Under the pieces are notes generated by a model. It did no database searches. It worked only from the letters and a program-made list of their open reading frames with translations, and had not been told where the DNA came from. A DNA stretch of 64,000 nt from Candidatus Phyllobacterium onerii (GTDB lineage Bacteria > Pseudomonadota > Alphaproteobacteria > Rhizobiales > Rhizobiaceae), in NCBI RefSeq assembly GCF_028331445.1, contig NZ_JAQMHX010000001.1, positions 248,001 through 312,000 of the forward strand, read 5' to 3'. The position numbers and the translations under genes are program-made. Shown in pieces: positions 56,078 through 64,000 of the stretch. Position 1 is the stretch's first letter. Each line of letters begins with the position of its first letter.

Positions 56078-57550
56078 ATGTCCTTCGTTTTAAGCCGCGC
56101 CCTTGCGGTATTTGTCCTGGTCGGCGCATCGACCCTTGCGGCTGTTTCCTTCGTTCCAGCACGCGCAGATACTGTTCCGCAAACCGCGAAGGCGATTGAG
56201 ACAACCAATAAAGATGACGTTTCGTCGTTCCATCTGGACAACGGACTCGAAGTTGTCGTGATTCCGGATCATCGCGCGCCTGTCGTCACCCACATGATGT
56301 GGTACCACGTCGGTTCAGCAGATGAAGAACCCGGCAAATCGGGCATCGCACATTTTTTTGAACATCTCATGTTCAAAGCCACCAAGACCTTTCCGGCGGG
56401 TGAATTTTCCCGCAAGGTTGCCGAGATCGGTGGACAGGAAAACGCCTTTACCTCTTACGACTACACTGCGTTCTATCAGCAGGTCGCCCCATCGGCTCTC
56501 GAAATGGTCATGACCTATGAGGCCGACCGCATGGAAAACCTCATTTTGAATGACGATGTGGTCAAGACCGAACGCGATGTCGTGCTTGAGGAGCGCCGCT
56601 CGCGGACCGACAGCAACCCTTCGGCCTTGCTCGCGGAAGAGGTTAATGCAACGCTCTATCAGAACCATCCCTACCGGATGCCGGTAATTGGTTGGCTGCA
56701 CGAAATGCAGCAGCTAAATCTCAAGGACGCGCTGGCATTTTACGTCAAATATTACACCCCGAACAACGCGACGCTTGTGGTCTCGGGTGATGTCGATCTG
56801 GCTACGGTGAAGGCGCTTGCGGAAAAGACTTATGGCAAGGTTCCGCGCCGGGCAGAGCCTGGAAAACGCGAGCGTCCGCAGGAGCCGGAGCAGAATACCA
56901 AGCGTACTGTCTCGTTGGCCGACCCGCGGGTCTCACAACCGAGTTTCCAGAAGATGTGGCTTGCTCCTTCCTATACCAGTGCCAAACCCGGAGAAGCTGA
57001 AGCCTTGGATCTCTTGGGTGAAATCTTGGGTGGATCCAACCGCAGTCGCATCTACCAGTCACTGGTCATCACTGACGGAACTGCTGCAAGCGCCGGCGCG
57101 TACTATCAAGGCGGGTCGCTGGATACCGGCAGTTTCGGTGTCTACGGTTCGCCGCGCGGTACAGCAACCCTTACCGAAGTCGAAGCTGGGATTGACGCTC
57201 AGATCGCCAGAATCATCAAGGATGGTGTGACGGAAGACGAACTTGAGAAGGCGCGCAATCGCTTCCTGAAGAGCGTGATTTTCGCCCGCGACAGTCAGGC
57301 TGGCATGGCGCGCATCTATGGCTCGACGCTCTCGACCGGACAAACCATTCAGGACATCCAGGAATGGCCAGACCGCATCCGTGCGGTAAAGGTTCAGGAT
57401 ATCCAGACTGTGGCGCAGCGCTATCTTGTCGATAGCCGCTCTGTCACGAGCTATCTCATGCCCGAGGACGGCAAACCTGATCAGAAATCGGACAACGAGC
57501 CCGCAGAAGCACAACAACCAGAAGCGCCTGCAGAAGGGGCCGTCCAATGA
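56078..57550 (+). CDS. M16 zinc peptidase, catalytic subunit
   Basis: A 490-aa peptidase of the pitrilysin/PqqL family with a signal peptide ([19 protein letters not shown]). The inverted zinc motif His92-Phe-Phe-Glu95-His96 ([14 protein letters not shown]) is intact, with the third ligand Glu expected in [13 protein letters not shown] second M16C domain lies in the C-terminal half. A 4-base overlap (ATGA) links it to the next gene. The pair resembles the heterodimeric M16B peptidases in which one subunit holds the zinc and the other helps bind substrate. It should act in the periplasm on small proteins or peptides. Confidence 0.93.
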   Translation: MSFVLSRALAVFVLVGASTLAAVSFVPARADTVPQTAKAIETTNKDDVSSFHLDNGLEVVVIPDHRAPVVTHMMWYHVGSADEEPGKSGIAHFFEHLMFKATKTFPAGEFSRKVAEIGGQENAFTSYDYTAFYQQVAPSALEMVMTYEADRMENLILNDDVVKTERDVVLEERRSRTDSNPSALLAEEVNATLYQNHPYRMPVIGWLHEMQQLNLKDALAFYVKYYTPNNATLVVSGDVDLATVKALAEKTYGKVPRRAEPGKRERPQEPEQNTKRTVSLADPRVSQPSFQKMWLAPSYTSAKPGEAEALDLLGEILGGSNRSRIYQSLVITDGTAASAGAYYQGGSLDTGSFGVYGSPRGTATLTEVEAGIDAQIARIIKDGVTEDELEKARNRFLKSVIFARDSQAGMARIYGSTLSTGQTIQDIQEWPDRIRAVKVQDIQTVAQRYLVDSRSVTSYLMPEDGKPDQKSDNEPAEAQQPEAPAEGAVQ

Positions 57551-58857
57551 CCGCGCCAATCATGAAGCGATTTGCCGCCCTGTTTTTCCTGATCCTGTTT
57601 TCTGCTGCTCCAAGTTATGCAGTCGAAATAAAGGAAGTTGTCTCGCCGAAAGGCATCAAGGCCTGGCTGGTGCAGGACGATTTCGTCCCGCTGATTTCCA
57701 TGCGCTTTTCATTCAAGGGCGGATCGACACAGGATCCTAACGGCAAGGAAGGTCTTGCCAATTTGATGACCGGCCTCTTCGATGAAGGCGCCGGGGATCT
57801 CGATTCGGAAACTTTTCAGGAGAAGCTTGACGACGTCGGCGCTGAGATGGGCTTCAACGCCGACGATGACGACGTTACGGGATCCATTCGTATGCTCGCC
57901 GAGAAGCGAGATCAAGCCGTTGATCTTCTGACACTGGCGGTCAACAAGCCTCGTTTCGATCAAGCCCCGATCGACCGGATTCGTCAGCAGATTATTGCGG
58001 GGATCAAGTCATCTGAACGCGATCCCAACACGATAGCTGGACGTAAATTCGCAGAAGTACTTTATGGCGATCATCCCTATGGGCGTCGTTCAGAAGGCAC
58101 TGAAGCGAGCCTGAACTCGATCACCCACGATGATCTGGCAACCTTTCACAAACGCAACTTCGCCCGCGATAATCTGATCGTTGCAGTGGTCGGTTCAATC
58201 AGCCCGGAAGAGTTGAGCCCGCTGCTTGACAAGGTATTCGGCGACCTTCCTGAGAAGGCTGAACTCGAGACTATCAGTGAAGCCAAGCTTGCATTTGGTC
58301 AGATCACGCGCGTCGATTACGCTCTGCCGCAGACATCGATTTCCATGGTTTATCCCGGTGTTCGCCGTCAGGATCCGGATTTCTTTCCAGCCTACATCAT
58401 GAACCATATTCTCGGCGGAGGCACCTTCTCTTCGCGCATATACAATGAGGTGCGCGAAAAGCGCGGTCTTGCTTATTCGGCGGGCTCGAATCTCGTTACA
58501 CGCGATCATATGGCGGCGCTGATGGTGAGCACGGCAACCCGGGCCGATCGCGCTAACGAAACCCTGCAGATCATCAAAACCGAGATCGCCAAAATGGCCA
58601 AGGACGGCCCAACGGAAGATGAACTTGTCGAAGCCAAGAAGTACCTTGTAGGGTCCTATGCGGTGAACAATCTCGACTCGTCGTCGGCTGTCGCCAGTAC
58701 GCTTATCGGCTTGCAGGACGAAAATCTGGGCCGGGACTATATCGACAAGCGCGCCGAGCTGATCAATGCTGTTACGCTCGATCAGGTGAAAGCCGCGGCC
58801 AAAAAATTGCTTGAAACGGATCCGGCCATTCTCATCGTCGGATCGCCACAATCCTGA
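57547..58857 (+). CDS. M16 peptidase-like, non-catalytic subunit
   Basis: A 436-aa M16 homolog with a signal peptide ([17 protein letters not shown]). The zinc motif is missing: the aligned stretch reads [15 protein letters not shown], with no HxxEH. It retains the C-terminal-domain Arg-Tyr region ([13 protein letters not shown]), which in partner subunits binds the substrate C-terminus. It overlaps the catalytic subunit gene by 4 bases. The start may instead be the ATG at 57562. Together the two form one functional peptidase (inference from the family). Confidence 0.92.
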   Translation: MTAPIMKRFAALFFLILFSAAPSYAVEIKEVVSPKGIKAWLVQDDFVPLISMRFSFKGGSTQDPNGKEGLANLMTGLFDEGAGDLDSETFQEKLDDVGAEMGFNADDDDVTGSIRMLAEKRDQAVDLLTLAVNKPRFDQAPIDRIRQQIIAGIKSSERDPNTIAGRKFAEVLYGDHPYGRRSEGTEASLNSITHDDLATFHKRNFARDNLIVAVVGSISPEELSPLLDKVFGDLPEKAELETISEAKLAFGQITRVDYALPQTSISMVYPGVRRQDPDFFPAYIMNHILGGGTFSSRIYNEVREKRGLAYSAGSNLVTRDHMAALMVSTATRADRANETLQIIKTEIAKMAKDGPTEDELVEAKKYLVGSYAVNNLDSSSAVASTLIGLQDENLGRDYIDKRAELINAVTLDQVKAAAKKLLETDPAILIVGSPQS

Positions 58858-58873
58858 GAAGGATGGGAGCGCC

Positions 58874-59776
58874 ATGATCGCTCGCGATCTGCAAGAGATG
58901 CATGGATCAGATGGCGCGGGTAATAGCGCCGATACGCCGACTTTCGCCATTGCATTCGGCGGCGGCGGGGCGAGGGGGCTCGCTCATATCAATGTCATCG
59001 AGGCCCTGGACGAGCTTGGCATACGGCCAACGGCAATATCCGGTTCCTCCATAGGTGCAATCATGGGCGCAGGCATGGCGGCGGGCATGTCCGGCCGTGA
59101 CATCCGCGAGTATGCGATCGCCACCTTGTCGCGGCGCGCCGAAATTGCGGCACGGCTGTGGCGTATGCGCCCTGCCAGTTTTGGTGAAATGCTAGGCGGT
59201 GGTATCCGCTTCAGCCAATTTAATATTGAAAAGGTGCTCAAGAGTTTTCTTCCCGATCGCATTCCGGATACGTTCGAAGAATTGACTATTCCACTGAGTG
59301 TAACCGCCACCGACTTTTACGGTCAAAGAGAGGTGCCGATCGCCGAAGGTGATCTTTACAGCGCCATCGCCGCTTCAGCAGCCATACCGGCATTGTTCCG
59401 CCCCGTATTTCGGGACGATTGCATTCTCATCGATGGTGGCATCTATAACCCCGTTCCGTTCGATCACGTAAAGGACAAGGCACAGTTCGTCATCGCTATC
59501 GACGTCGTCGGAGGACCGGAAGGCGATATCGGTAAATTTCCATCGTCGATCGATGCGATGTTCGGCGCCAGTCAGTTGATGATGCAGTCGATCATCGCGA
59601 CACGCCTGCGTACCGATCCGCCGGCAATTTTCCTCCGCCCAAACGTCGCACGGTTCGGTGTTCTCGATTTTCTCCGCGTTGAGCAGGTATTGCGCGACTC
59701 GGCCGGCATCAAGGAAGACTTGAAACGAGCGGTCGATGCCGCCATCACCTATGTCGAGCATCGCGAACTTGAGTGA
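58874..59776 (+). CDS. Patatin-like phospholipase
   Basis: A 300-aa patatin with an oxyanion loop GGGGARGLAHINVIEAL, nucleophile elbow Gly-Ser-Ser-Ile-Gly (AISGSSIGAIMGAG) and the catalytic Asp in ILIDGGIYNPVP (DGG). RssA-like bacterial form; no signal peptide, so probably cytoplasmic or membrane-associated. It hydrolyses acyl chains of lipids. Start: ATG at 58874 after GGGAG; 16 bases follow the M16 stop. The C-terminus runs close to the convergent Kef gene (6-base gap). Confidence 0.92.
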   Translation: MIARDLQEMHGSDGAGNSADTPTFAIAFGGGGARGLAHINVIEALDELGIRPTAISGSSIGAIMGAGMAAGMSGRDIREYAIATLSRRAEIAARLWRMRPASFGEMLGGGIRFSQFNIEKVLKSFLPDRIPDTFEELTIPLSVTATDFYGQREVPIAEGDLYSAIAASAAIPALFRPVFRDDCILIDGGIYNPVPFDHVKDKAQFVIAIDVVGGPEGDIGKFPSSIDAMFGASQLMMQSIIATRLRTDPPAIFLRPNVARFGVLDFLRVEQVLRDSAGIKEDLKRAVDAAITYVEHRELE

Positions 59777-59782
59777 ATACGC

Positions 59783-61609
59783 CTATTCAGCCGGAGTGGC
59801 ATCGGGTTCCATTTCTTCATCGGGAACCGTGTCGATACGCTTGGCTTCGCGCGTCGGCTTGATCAGTGGTTCTGGTGTCACCGGCCGCGTCAACAACAGA
59901 TCGTTGCCGGCTGTCAGGCCTTCCGACGCCTGGATATGCAGCCTGTCCTCATCGCGCCGCCTGATATCCTCCATGATTTCATGGGCAAGTTCTTCGCTGA
60001 CGCCGAGTTCTTCCAGCGTGCGGCGGCCAAACACCAGGCCGGACTCCAGGGTCTCGCGTAGCTCGTAGTGAACCCCGCGCGCTCGTAGCTTCAACGTGTG
60101 AACGCGGTCATACGAACGGACGAACAGCTTGATATCCGGATAGTTCGCCTGGATCATTTCAACGATTTGATCCGTCGTTTCTTTTATATGCGTGCAGACG
60201 GCAACGATCTTGGCTTGCCGTATTCCCGCAGCTTCCAGAACTTCCTTGCGCGTGCCATCACCGAAATAAATGCGGAATCCGAACCGTCCTGCGGCGCGTA
60301 TCCGATCTGCGGACGCGTCGATCACAGTCACGTCGCTTCCACCAGCAAGCAGAATTTGCGCCGCGATCTGGCCGTAACGCGAGAAGCCGATCATCATCAC
60401 ATCGGCACCCGCTCCATCGAAGTCCTCGTCGATCTCGTCCTGCGCACTCGTATTGGCTAGAAATTTGTTTCCAAGCGCGACGGATAACGGCATGACCGCC
60501 ATCGAAAGCGTTACGACTGCCACCAGTTCTGAGGCTGTGGACACACTCATCAAGCCGGCTGCAGCGGCCGCAGAAAACAATACGAAGCCGAACTCGCCAC
60601 CTTGCGGTAGAAAGAAAGCAATCCGAATTGCATCATTGTGATTGGAGCGAAACAGCCGTGCCAGCAGATAGACGACGAGCGCCTTGATCGCCATGAAGAC
60701 CGGTACCGCAAGCAGAATTGCCAGCCAGTCGGAGAGAATGACATCGAGATCCAGCGAGAGCCCGACAGCCATGAAGAACAGGCCGAGAAACACACCGCGA
60801 AATGGTTCGATATCGGCTTCGAGCTCATGCCGGTAGGAAGATTCCGCCAAAAGAACGCCGGCGATGAACGCGCCCATGGCCATCGATAACCCGGCGAACT
60901 GCATCAGGACAGCTGCACCCAGCACGACGAATAGCGCCGCGGCAATCATGACTTCACGCGCGCCCGTATTAGCAATGAAGCGGAACAGAGGGTTGAGGAG
61001 ATAGCGTCCGACCGCGACGATTGCACCAATACAGATGACCGCGATAAGAAACTGGCCGAGCGGATCAGCCTCGTGCTGCGCAGAACCAGGCGCCAGGACG
61101 GGGATCATCGCCAGCAAGGGAACGATGGCCAGATCCTGAAATAGCAGGATTGCGAACGAAGTCTGACCGTGCTGCGTGGTTGTTTCGCCGCGCTCCTCCA
61201 ATATCTGCATGGCAAATGCTGTCGAAGACAGTGCCAGACCAAACCCGGTCACAACTGCCGCCTGCCAGATCATCAAATTCAAAGCGAGGATCAGCCCGGT
61301 AAGCACAGCACCCGTTACGATGACCTGTGCGGCACCAAGGCCGAAAATCGCGTGGCGCAATGTCCAGAGACGCGAGGGCTTCAATTCGAGACCGATGACG
61401 AAAAGCAGGAACACGACGCCAAGTTCGGAGAAATGCAGGACCTGTTCGCCATCGGTAATGAGATTGGCCAGAGGTCCGATCAGTAGGCCAGCAGCGAGAT
61501 ATCCGAGAACCGTACCGAGCCCAAGACGCTTGAACAGCGGCGCCGCAATTATTGCCCCCGCGAGAAGTGCCAGTGCCTGAAAATAGAGGTTGCCGCTTTG
61601 CGAGAGCAT
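59783..61609 (-). CDS. Kef-type potassium/proton antiporter (CPA2)
   Basis: A 608-aa monovalent cation:proton antiporter-2 protein. About 12 hydrophobic helices (residues 5-385) include the family block LLFVIGLELKPSRLWTLR and GFGLALSSTAFAMQIL, LFFMAVGLSLDLDVI. A cytoplasmic RCK/TrkA-N domain follows (MIGFSRYGQIAAQILLAGG, Rossmann fold, residues about 410-530), then a charged tail rich in Glu. It resembles KefB/KefC; glutathione gating is plausible since gshA is in the window, but this is inference. Start: ATG at 61609 after GAGG; the 61675 extension is unlikely. Confidence 0.9.
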   Translation of the reverse strand: MLSQSGNLYFQALALLAGAIIAAPLFKRLGLGTVLGYLAAGLLIGPLANLITDGEQVLHFSELGVVFLLFVIGLELKPSRLWTLRHAIFGLGAAQVIVTGAVLTGLILALNLMIWQAAVVTGFGLALSSTAFAMQILEERGETTTQHGQTSFAILLFQDLAIVPLLAMIPVLAPGSAQHEADPLGQFLIAVICIGAIVAVGRYLLNPLFRFIANTGAREVMIAAALFVVLGAAVLMQFAGLSMAMGAFIAGVLLAESSYRHELEADIEPFRGVFLGLFFMAVGLSLDLDVILSDWLAILLAVPVFMAIKALVVYLLARLFRSNHNDAIRIAFFLPQGGEFGFVLFSAAAAAGLMSVSTASELVAVVTLSMAVMPLSVALGNKFLANTSAQDEIDEDFDGAGADVMMIGFSRYGQIAAQILLAGGSDVTVIDASADRIRAAGRFGFRIYFGDGTRKEVLEAAGIRQAKIVAVCTHIKETTDQIVEMIQANYPDIKLFVRSYDRVHTLKLRARGVHYELRETLESGLVFGRRTLEELGVSEELAHEIMEDIRRRDEDRLHIQASEGLTAGNDLLLTRPVTPEPLIKPTREAKRIDTVPDEEMEPDATPAE

Positions 61610-61749
61610 ATATTTGTGACCTCGGCTGTGAGATTGTTGCGTTGGCTTGCCTTGATAGACCCCAATTTGCACCATATAGGAAGGAATGCATCTGACTTTC
61701 GTCAGATAAGTCCTTGCATCCTATCATGCAATCAACGTTAGAGACGAAA

Positions 61750-63093
61750 ATGACCGAGCCGGTAAATTCCCGCGAATTCGTAGACAATGCGGCAGCGCTT
61801 GTGCAAGCGGCAAAGCGTGCGGGGGCTGATGCCGCCGATGCGGTTGTCGTACGTTCGCGCTCGACGGGCGTGACTGTTCGGCTCGGAAAAGTCGAATCGA
61901 CCGAGTCCTCGGAAAGCGACGAGTTTTCACTGCGCGTCTTCGTTGGGCGCAAGGTGGCAAGTATTTCGGCCAATGCCGGCGCTGATCCAAACGTCTTGGC
62001 GGAGCGCGCCGTCGCCATGGCCAAGGTTTCACCGGATGACGCATTCGAAGGGCTTGCTGCCCCCGAAAATCTCGTGCGCAACGTTCGTGACCTTGATCTT
62101 TATGATTCGACGGTAGTCGACGCAGCACAGCTGACCGAGGCAGCGTTGGCCGCGGAAGAAGCTGCTCTTGCTGTCGAAGGCGTTACCAATTCCGGTGGCG
62201 GATCTGCGTCGGCAGGAATGGGAGGGCTAGTGCTCGTTACCTCTGGCGGCTTTGCCGGGCAATATATGGGTTCGCGCTTTTCGCGCTCGGTCAGTGCCAT
62301 TGCGGGAAGCGGCACTGCCATGGAACGCGACTATGATTTTTCGTCGCGTATCTATTTCGAGGCTTTGGAAGATGCTGAAGCCATTGGTCGCTCTGCCGGC
62401 GAGCGGGCTGTCAAGCGTCTTGGTGCACGTCAGGCAAAGACCGGCCGCGTTAACGTCGTCTTCGATCCGCGCGTAGCCCGTGGCATTGCCAGCCATATCG
62501 CCAGCGCGATCAATGGCGCATCAGTTGCGCGCAGGACCAGCTTTCTCAAGGATCGTATGGGAATGAAAATTCTTTCGGAGGCGATCAATGTTACCGACGA
62601 TCCATTGCGGGTTCGCGGCCCTTCCTCACGTCCCTTCGATGGCGAAGGGATGGAGGGCGTGCCGCTCAACATGATTGAGAATGGTATACTCAGGCACTGG
62701 TTCCTCTCGACCTCGACCGCCAAGGAATTGGGCTTGACGACAAATGGCCGGGGTGTGCGTTCTGGCTCGACAGTGGTCCCATCTTCGACCAACTTCGCTA
62801 TAGAACCCGGAGACAAGACACCCGAAGAAATCATCCGTTCTGTCGGGACGGGCTTCTACGTTACAGAGCTGTTCGGCCATGGCGTGGATATGGTTACCGG
62901 TGAGTACAGTCGAGGTGCTTCGGGATTCTGGATCGAGAACGGCGAACTTGCTTACCCGGTGAGCGAAGTCACCATCGCCTCCAACCTTAAAGAGATGTTT
63001 CTCAATCTCGTTGCCGCCAACGATATTGATCGCAATTTCGGTGTTGCCAGCCCGACTCTCCTGATCGAAGGCATGACTCTTGCCGGCAAATAA
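61750..63093 (+). CDS. TldD/PmbA-family protein (PmbA/TldE type)
   Basis: A 447-aa member of the TldD/TldE pair that processes peptides such as microcin B17 precursor and degrades the CcdA antitoxin in E. coli. PmbA (TldE) lacks the HExxxH zinc motif of TldD, and none is seen here. Family blocks include VRLGKVESTESSESDEFSLR, GEGMEGVPLNMIENGI and LFGHGVDMVTGEYSRGASGF. The ATG at 61750 follows GAGACG; ATGs at 61714 and 61726 are alternatives. It overlaps the downstream enzyme gene by 14 bases. Confidence 0.9.
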   Translation: MTEPVNSREFVDNAAALVQAAKRAGADAADAVVVRSRSTGVTVRLGKVESTESSESDEFSLRVFVGRKVASISANAGADPNVLAERAVAMAKVSPDDAFEGLAAPENLVRNVRDLDLYDSTVVDAAQLTEAALAAEEAALAVEGVTNSGGGSASAGMGGLVLVTSGGFAGQYMGSRFSRSVSAIAGSGTAMERDYDFSSRIYFEALEDAEAIGRSAGERAVKRLGARQAKTGRVNVVFDPRVARGIASHIASAINGASVARRTSFLKDRMGMKILSEAINVTDDPLRVRGPSSRPFDGEGMEGVPLNMIENGILRHWFLSTSTAKELGLTTNGRGVRSGSTVVPSSTNFAIEPGDKTPEEIIRSVGTGFYVTELFGHGVDMVTGEYSRGASGFWIENGELAYPVSEVTIASNLKEMFLNLVAANDIDRNFGVASPTLLIEGMTLAGK

Positions 63094-63889
63094 ACAAAAT
63101 CGCGAAGATCTCGAACTGATACGTGAGGCTGCAGAGGGAGCAGGTCGAATAGCGCTCTCGTATTTTAAGCAAGCGCCGCAAATCTGGATGAAGACAGGCA
63201 ATTCGCCGGTCACAGAGGCAGACCTTGCCGCAGACAAGTATCTGAAGGACATGTTGCTGACGGCCCGGCCCGACTATGGCTGGATATCGGAAGAGACCCT
63301 CGATGAACGGGTAGCCTCACCGAGACAACGGTTCTTTGTGGTCGATCCGATCGATGGAACTCGGGCGTTTATCGAAGGGCAGGATGTCTGGTGTGTCAGC
63401 GTTGCTGTCATTGAAAATGGGCGGCCTGTCGCGGGTGTACTCGACTGTCCTGCGCGCGAGGAAATATTCACGGCATTGCCGGGTTTCGGCGCGGAGCAAA
63501 ATGGCAGTGCTATTCGCGTTCAGGCCGAGAACCAGCCATTCAAGGTAGCGGGACCTGGTGCATTTTTGAAAAGACTGCCCGAGCGTTTCCTTGCCTCCAT
63601 CGAACATGCTCCTTATGTGGCCTCACTGGCTTACCGGATCGCCATGGTGGCGCGTGGCGATATTGCTGGAACTTTTGTGCGCCCCAACTCGCATGACTGG
63701 GATTTGGCTGCGGCGGACCTCATCCTTTCGGAGGCGGGCGGCAATGTCTTGACAGCCGATGGCAAGCCGCTCACTTACGGCTTACGCAATACCAGCACCG
63801 GCGATTACCGGCATGAGGCGCTCGTCGCCGCCAGCGGTCTACTATTGGATAACATGTTGGCCGTTGTCGCTGAAACCGCCTTCGGATAA
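63080..63889 (+). CDS. Inositol monophosphatase-family enzyme
   Basis: A 269-aa IMPase-fold phosphatase. Metal-site motifs: WISEET, DPIDGTRAFIEGQD and WDLAAADLILSEAGG. It could be a 3'(2'),5'-bisphosphate nucleotidase (CysQ), a histidinol phosphatase or an inositol phosphatase; the sequence does not decide. The start is a TTG at 63080 with GAAGG 8 bases upstream; it overlaps pmbA by 14 bases, so translation is coupled. Confidence 0.87.
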   Translation: MPANKQNREDLELIREAAEGAGRIALSYFKQAPQIWMKTGNSPVTEADLAADKYLKDMLLTARPDYGWISEETLDERVASPRQRFFVVDPIDGTRAFIEGQDVWCVSVAVIENGRPVAGVLDCPAREEIFTALPGFGAEQNGSAIRVQAENQPFKVAGPGAFLKRLPERFLASIEHAPYVASLAYRIAMVARGDIAGTFVRPNSHDWDLAAADLILSEAGGNVLTADGKPLTYGLRNTSTGDYRHEALVAASGLLLDNMLAVVAETAFG

Positions 63890-63929
63890 ACAGGCAGTAA
63901 CTTCAATTCGATCATTTGGATGGGCAACC

Positions 63930-64000
63930 ATGAGCGAAAACGCATCAGATCAAAAGCAACTGCTTCATCTCGTCTTTGGCGGCGAGCTGAAGAAACTGGG
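63930..64000 (+). CDS. DUF4170 protein, truncated by window edge
   Basis: The first 23 residues (starting MSENASDQKQLLHLVFGGEL) match the DUF4170 family of small Rhizobiales proteins, and GGATGGG precedes the ATG. The gene runs off the window. It lies 40 bases after the IMPase-family gene. Function unknown. Confidence 0.75.
   Translation, partial: MSENASDQKQLLHLVFGGELKKL

Overview
The window is a contiguous piece of an alphaproteobacterial chromosome, almost certainly from the Hyphomicrobiales (Rhizobiales). The gene set and order (PdhS kinase, phasin, VtlR/LsrB-like LysR regulator, UPF0314 protein, HisS-HisZ-HisG, a TIGR01459 hydrolase beside RibF, IleS followed by a lipoprotein and M16 peptidases, PmbA, DUF4170) match the Brucella/Ochrobactrum/Phyllobacterium/Mesorhizobium group. 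A tRNA-His without the usual extra 5' G and with an A discriminator also fits this clade. The genus is an inference; a Phyllobacteriaceae or Brucellaceae member is most likely. I see no phage, insertion sequence, CRISPR array or plasmid functions: this is mainly core chromosome with small accessory modules.

Layout. 0-10.9 kb: polar kinase PdhS (minus), a phasin with a clear promoter and terminator, tRNA-His, an AbrB-family membrane protein, a candidate small RNA, a response regulator/sensor kinase/periplasmic binding protein trio in one overlapping operon, and XseA. 10.9-22.4 kb: UPF0314 protein, LysR regulator divergent from a DUF1127 gene, a DUF937 protein with repeated short motifs, PurC, an SDR, GshA, RsmE, an Lrp regulator divergent from an EamA exporter, an uncharacterised CxxC protein, a glutamine amidotransferase, a 51-aa small ORF and a metallophosphatase. 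22.4-32.9 kb: glycolate oxidase GlcDEF, an L,D-transpeptidase, Tag, HisS-HisZ-HisG and an exported MsrB-MsrA pair. 33-42.1 kb: DoxX, FumC, SRPBCC and VOC proteins, two HxlR/DUF24 regulators each divergent from an oxidoreductase, GroES-GroEL under a perfect CIRCE element, and an ArsR/CDF metal-efflux operon. 42.2-53.1 kb: TIGR01459 hydrolase and RibF, an MipA/OmpV outer-membrane protein, IleS, a lipoprotein, an autotransporter split by a one-base frameshift, and a DUF4105 protein. 53.1-64 kb: TadA, a RluB-type pseudouridine synthase with a long basic tail, RsmD, a two-subunit M16 peptidase, a patatin, a Kef-type antiporter, PmbA, an inositol-monophosphatase-family enzyme and the start of a DUF4170 gene cut by the window edge.

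How the genes work together. Several themes recur: translation and RNA modification (tRNA-His with HisS, IleS, TadA, RluB-like enzyme, RsmD, RsmE), envelope and periplasmic maintenance (L,D-transpeptidase, M16 pair, exported Msr pair, MipA, autotransporter), and redox or electrophile defence (GshA, MsrBA, two DUF24 switches with an FMN reductase and a zinc-type alcohol dehydrogenase). The most interesting loci are the exported methionine sulfoxide reductases, which both seem to lack a resolving cysteine; the candidate small RNA near 5.6 kb; the LysR-DUF1127 divergon with a strong dyad; the transporter-less binding protein/two-component operon; and the frameshifted autotransporter. I found no clear example of a wholly new multi-gene system.
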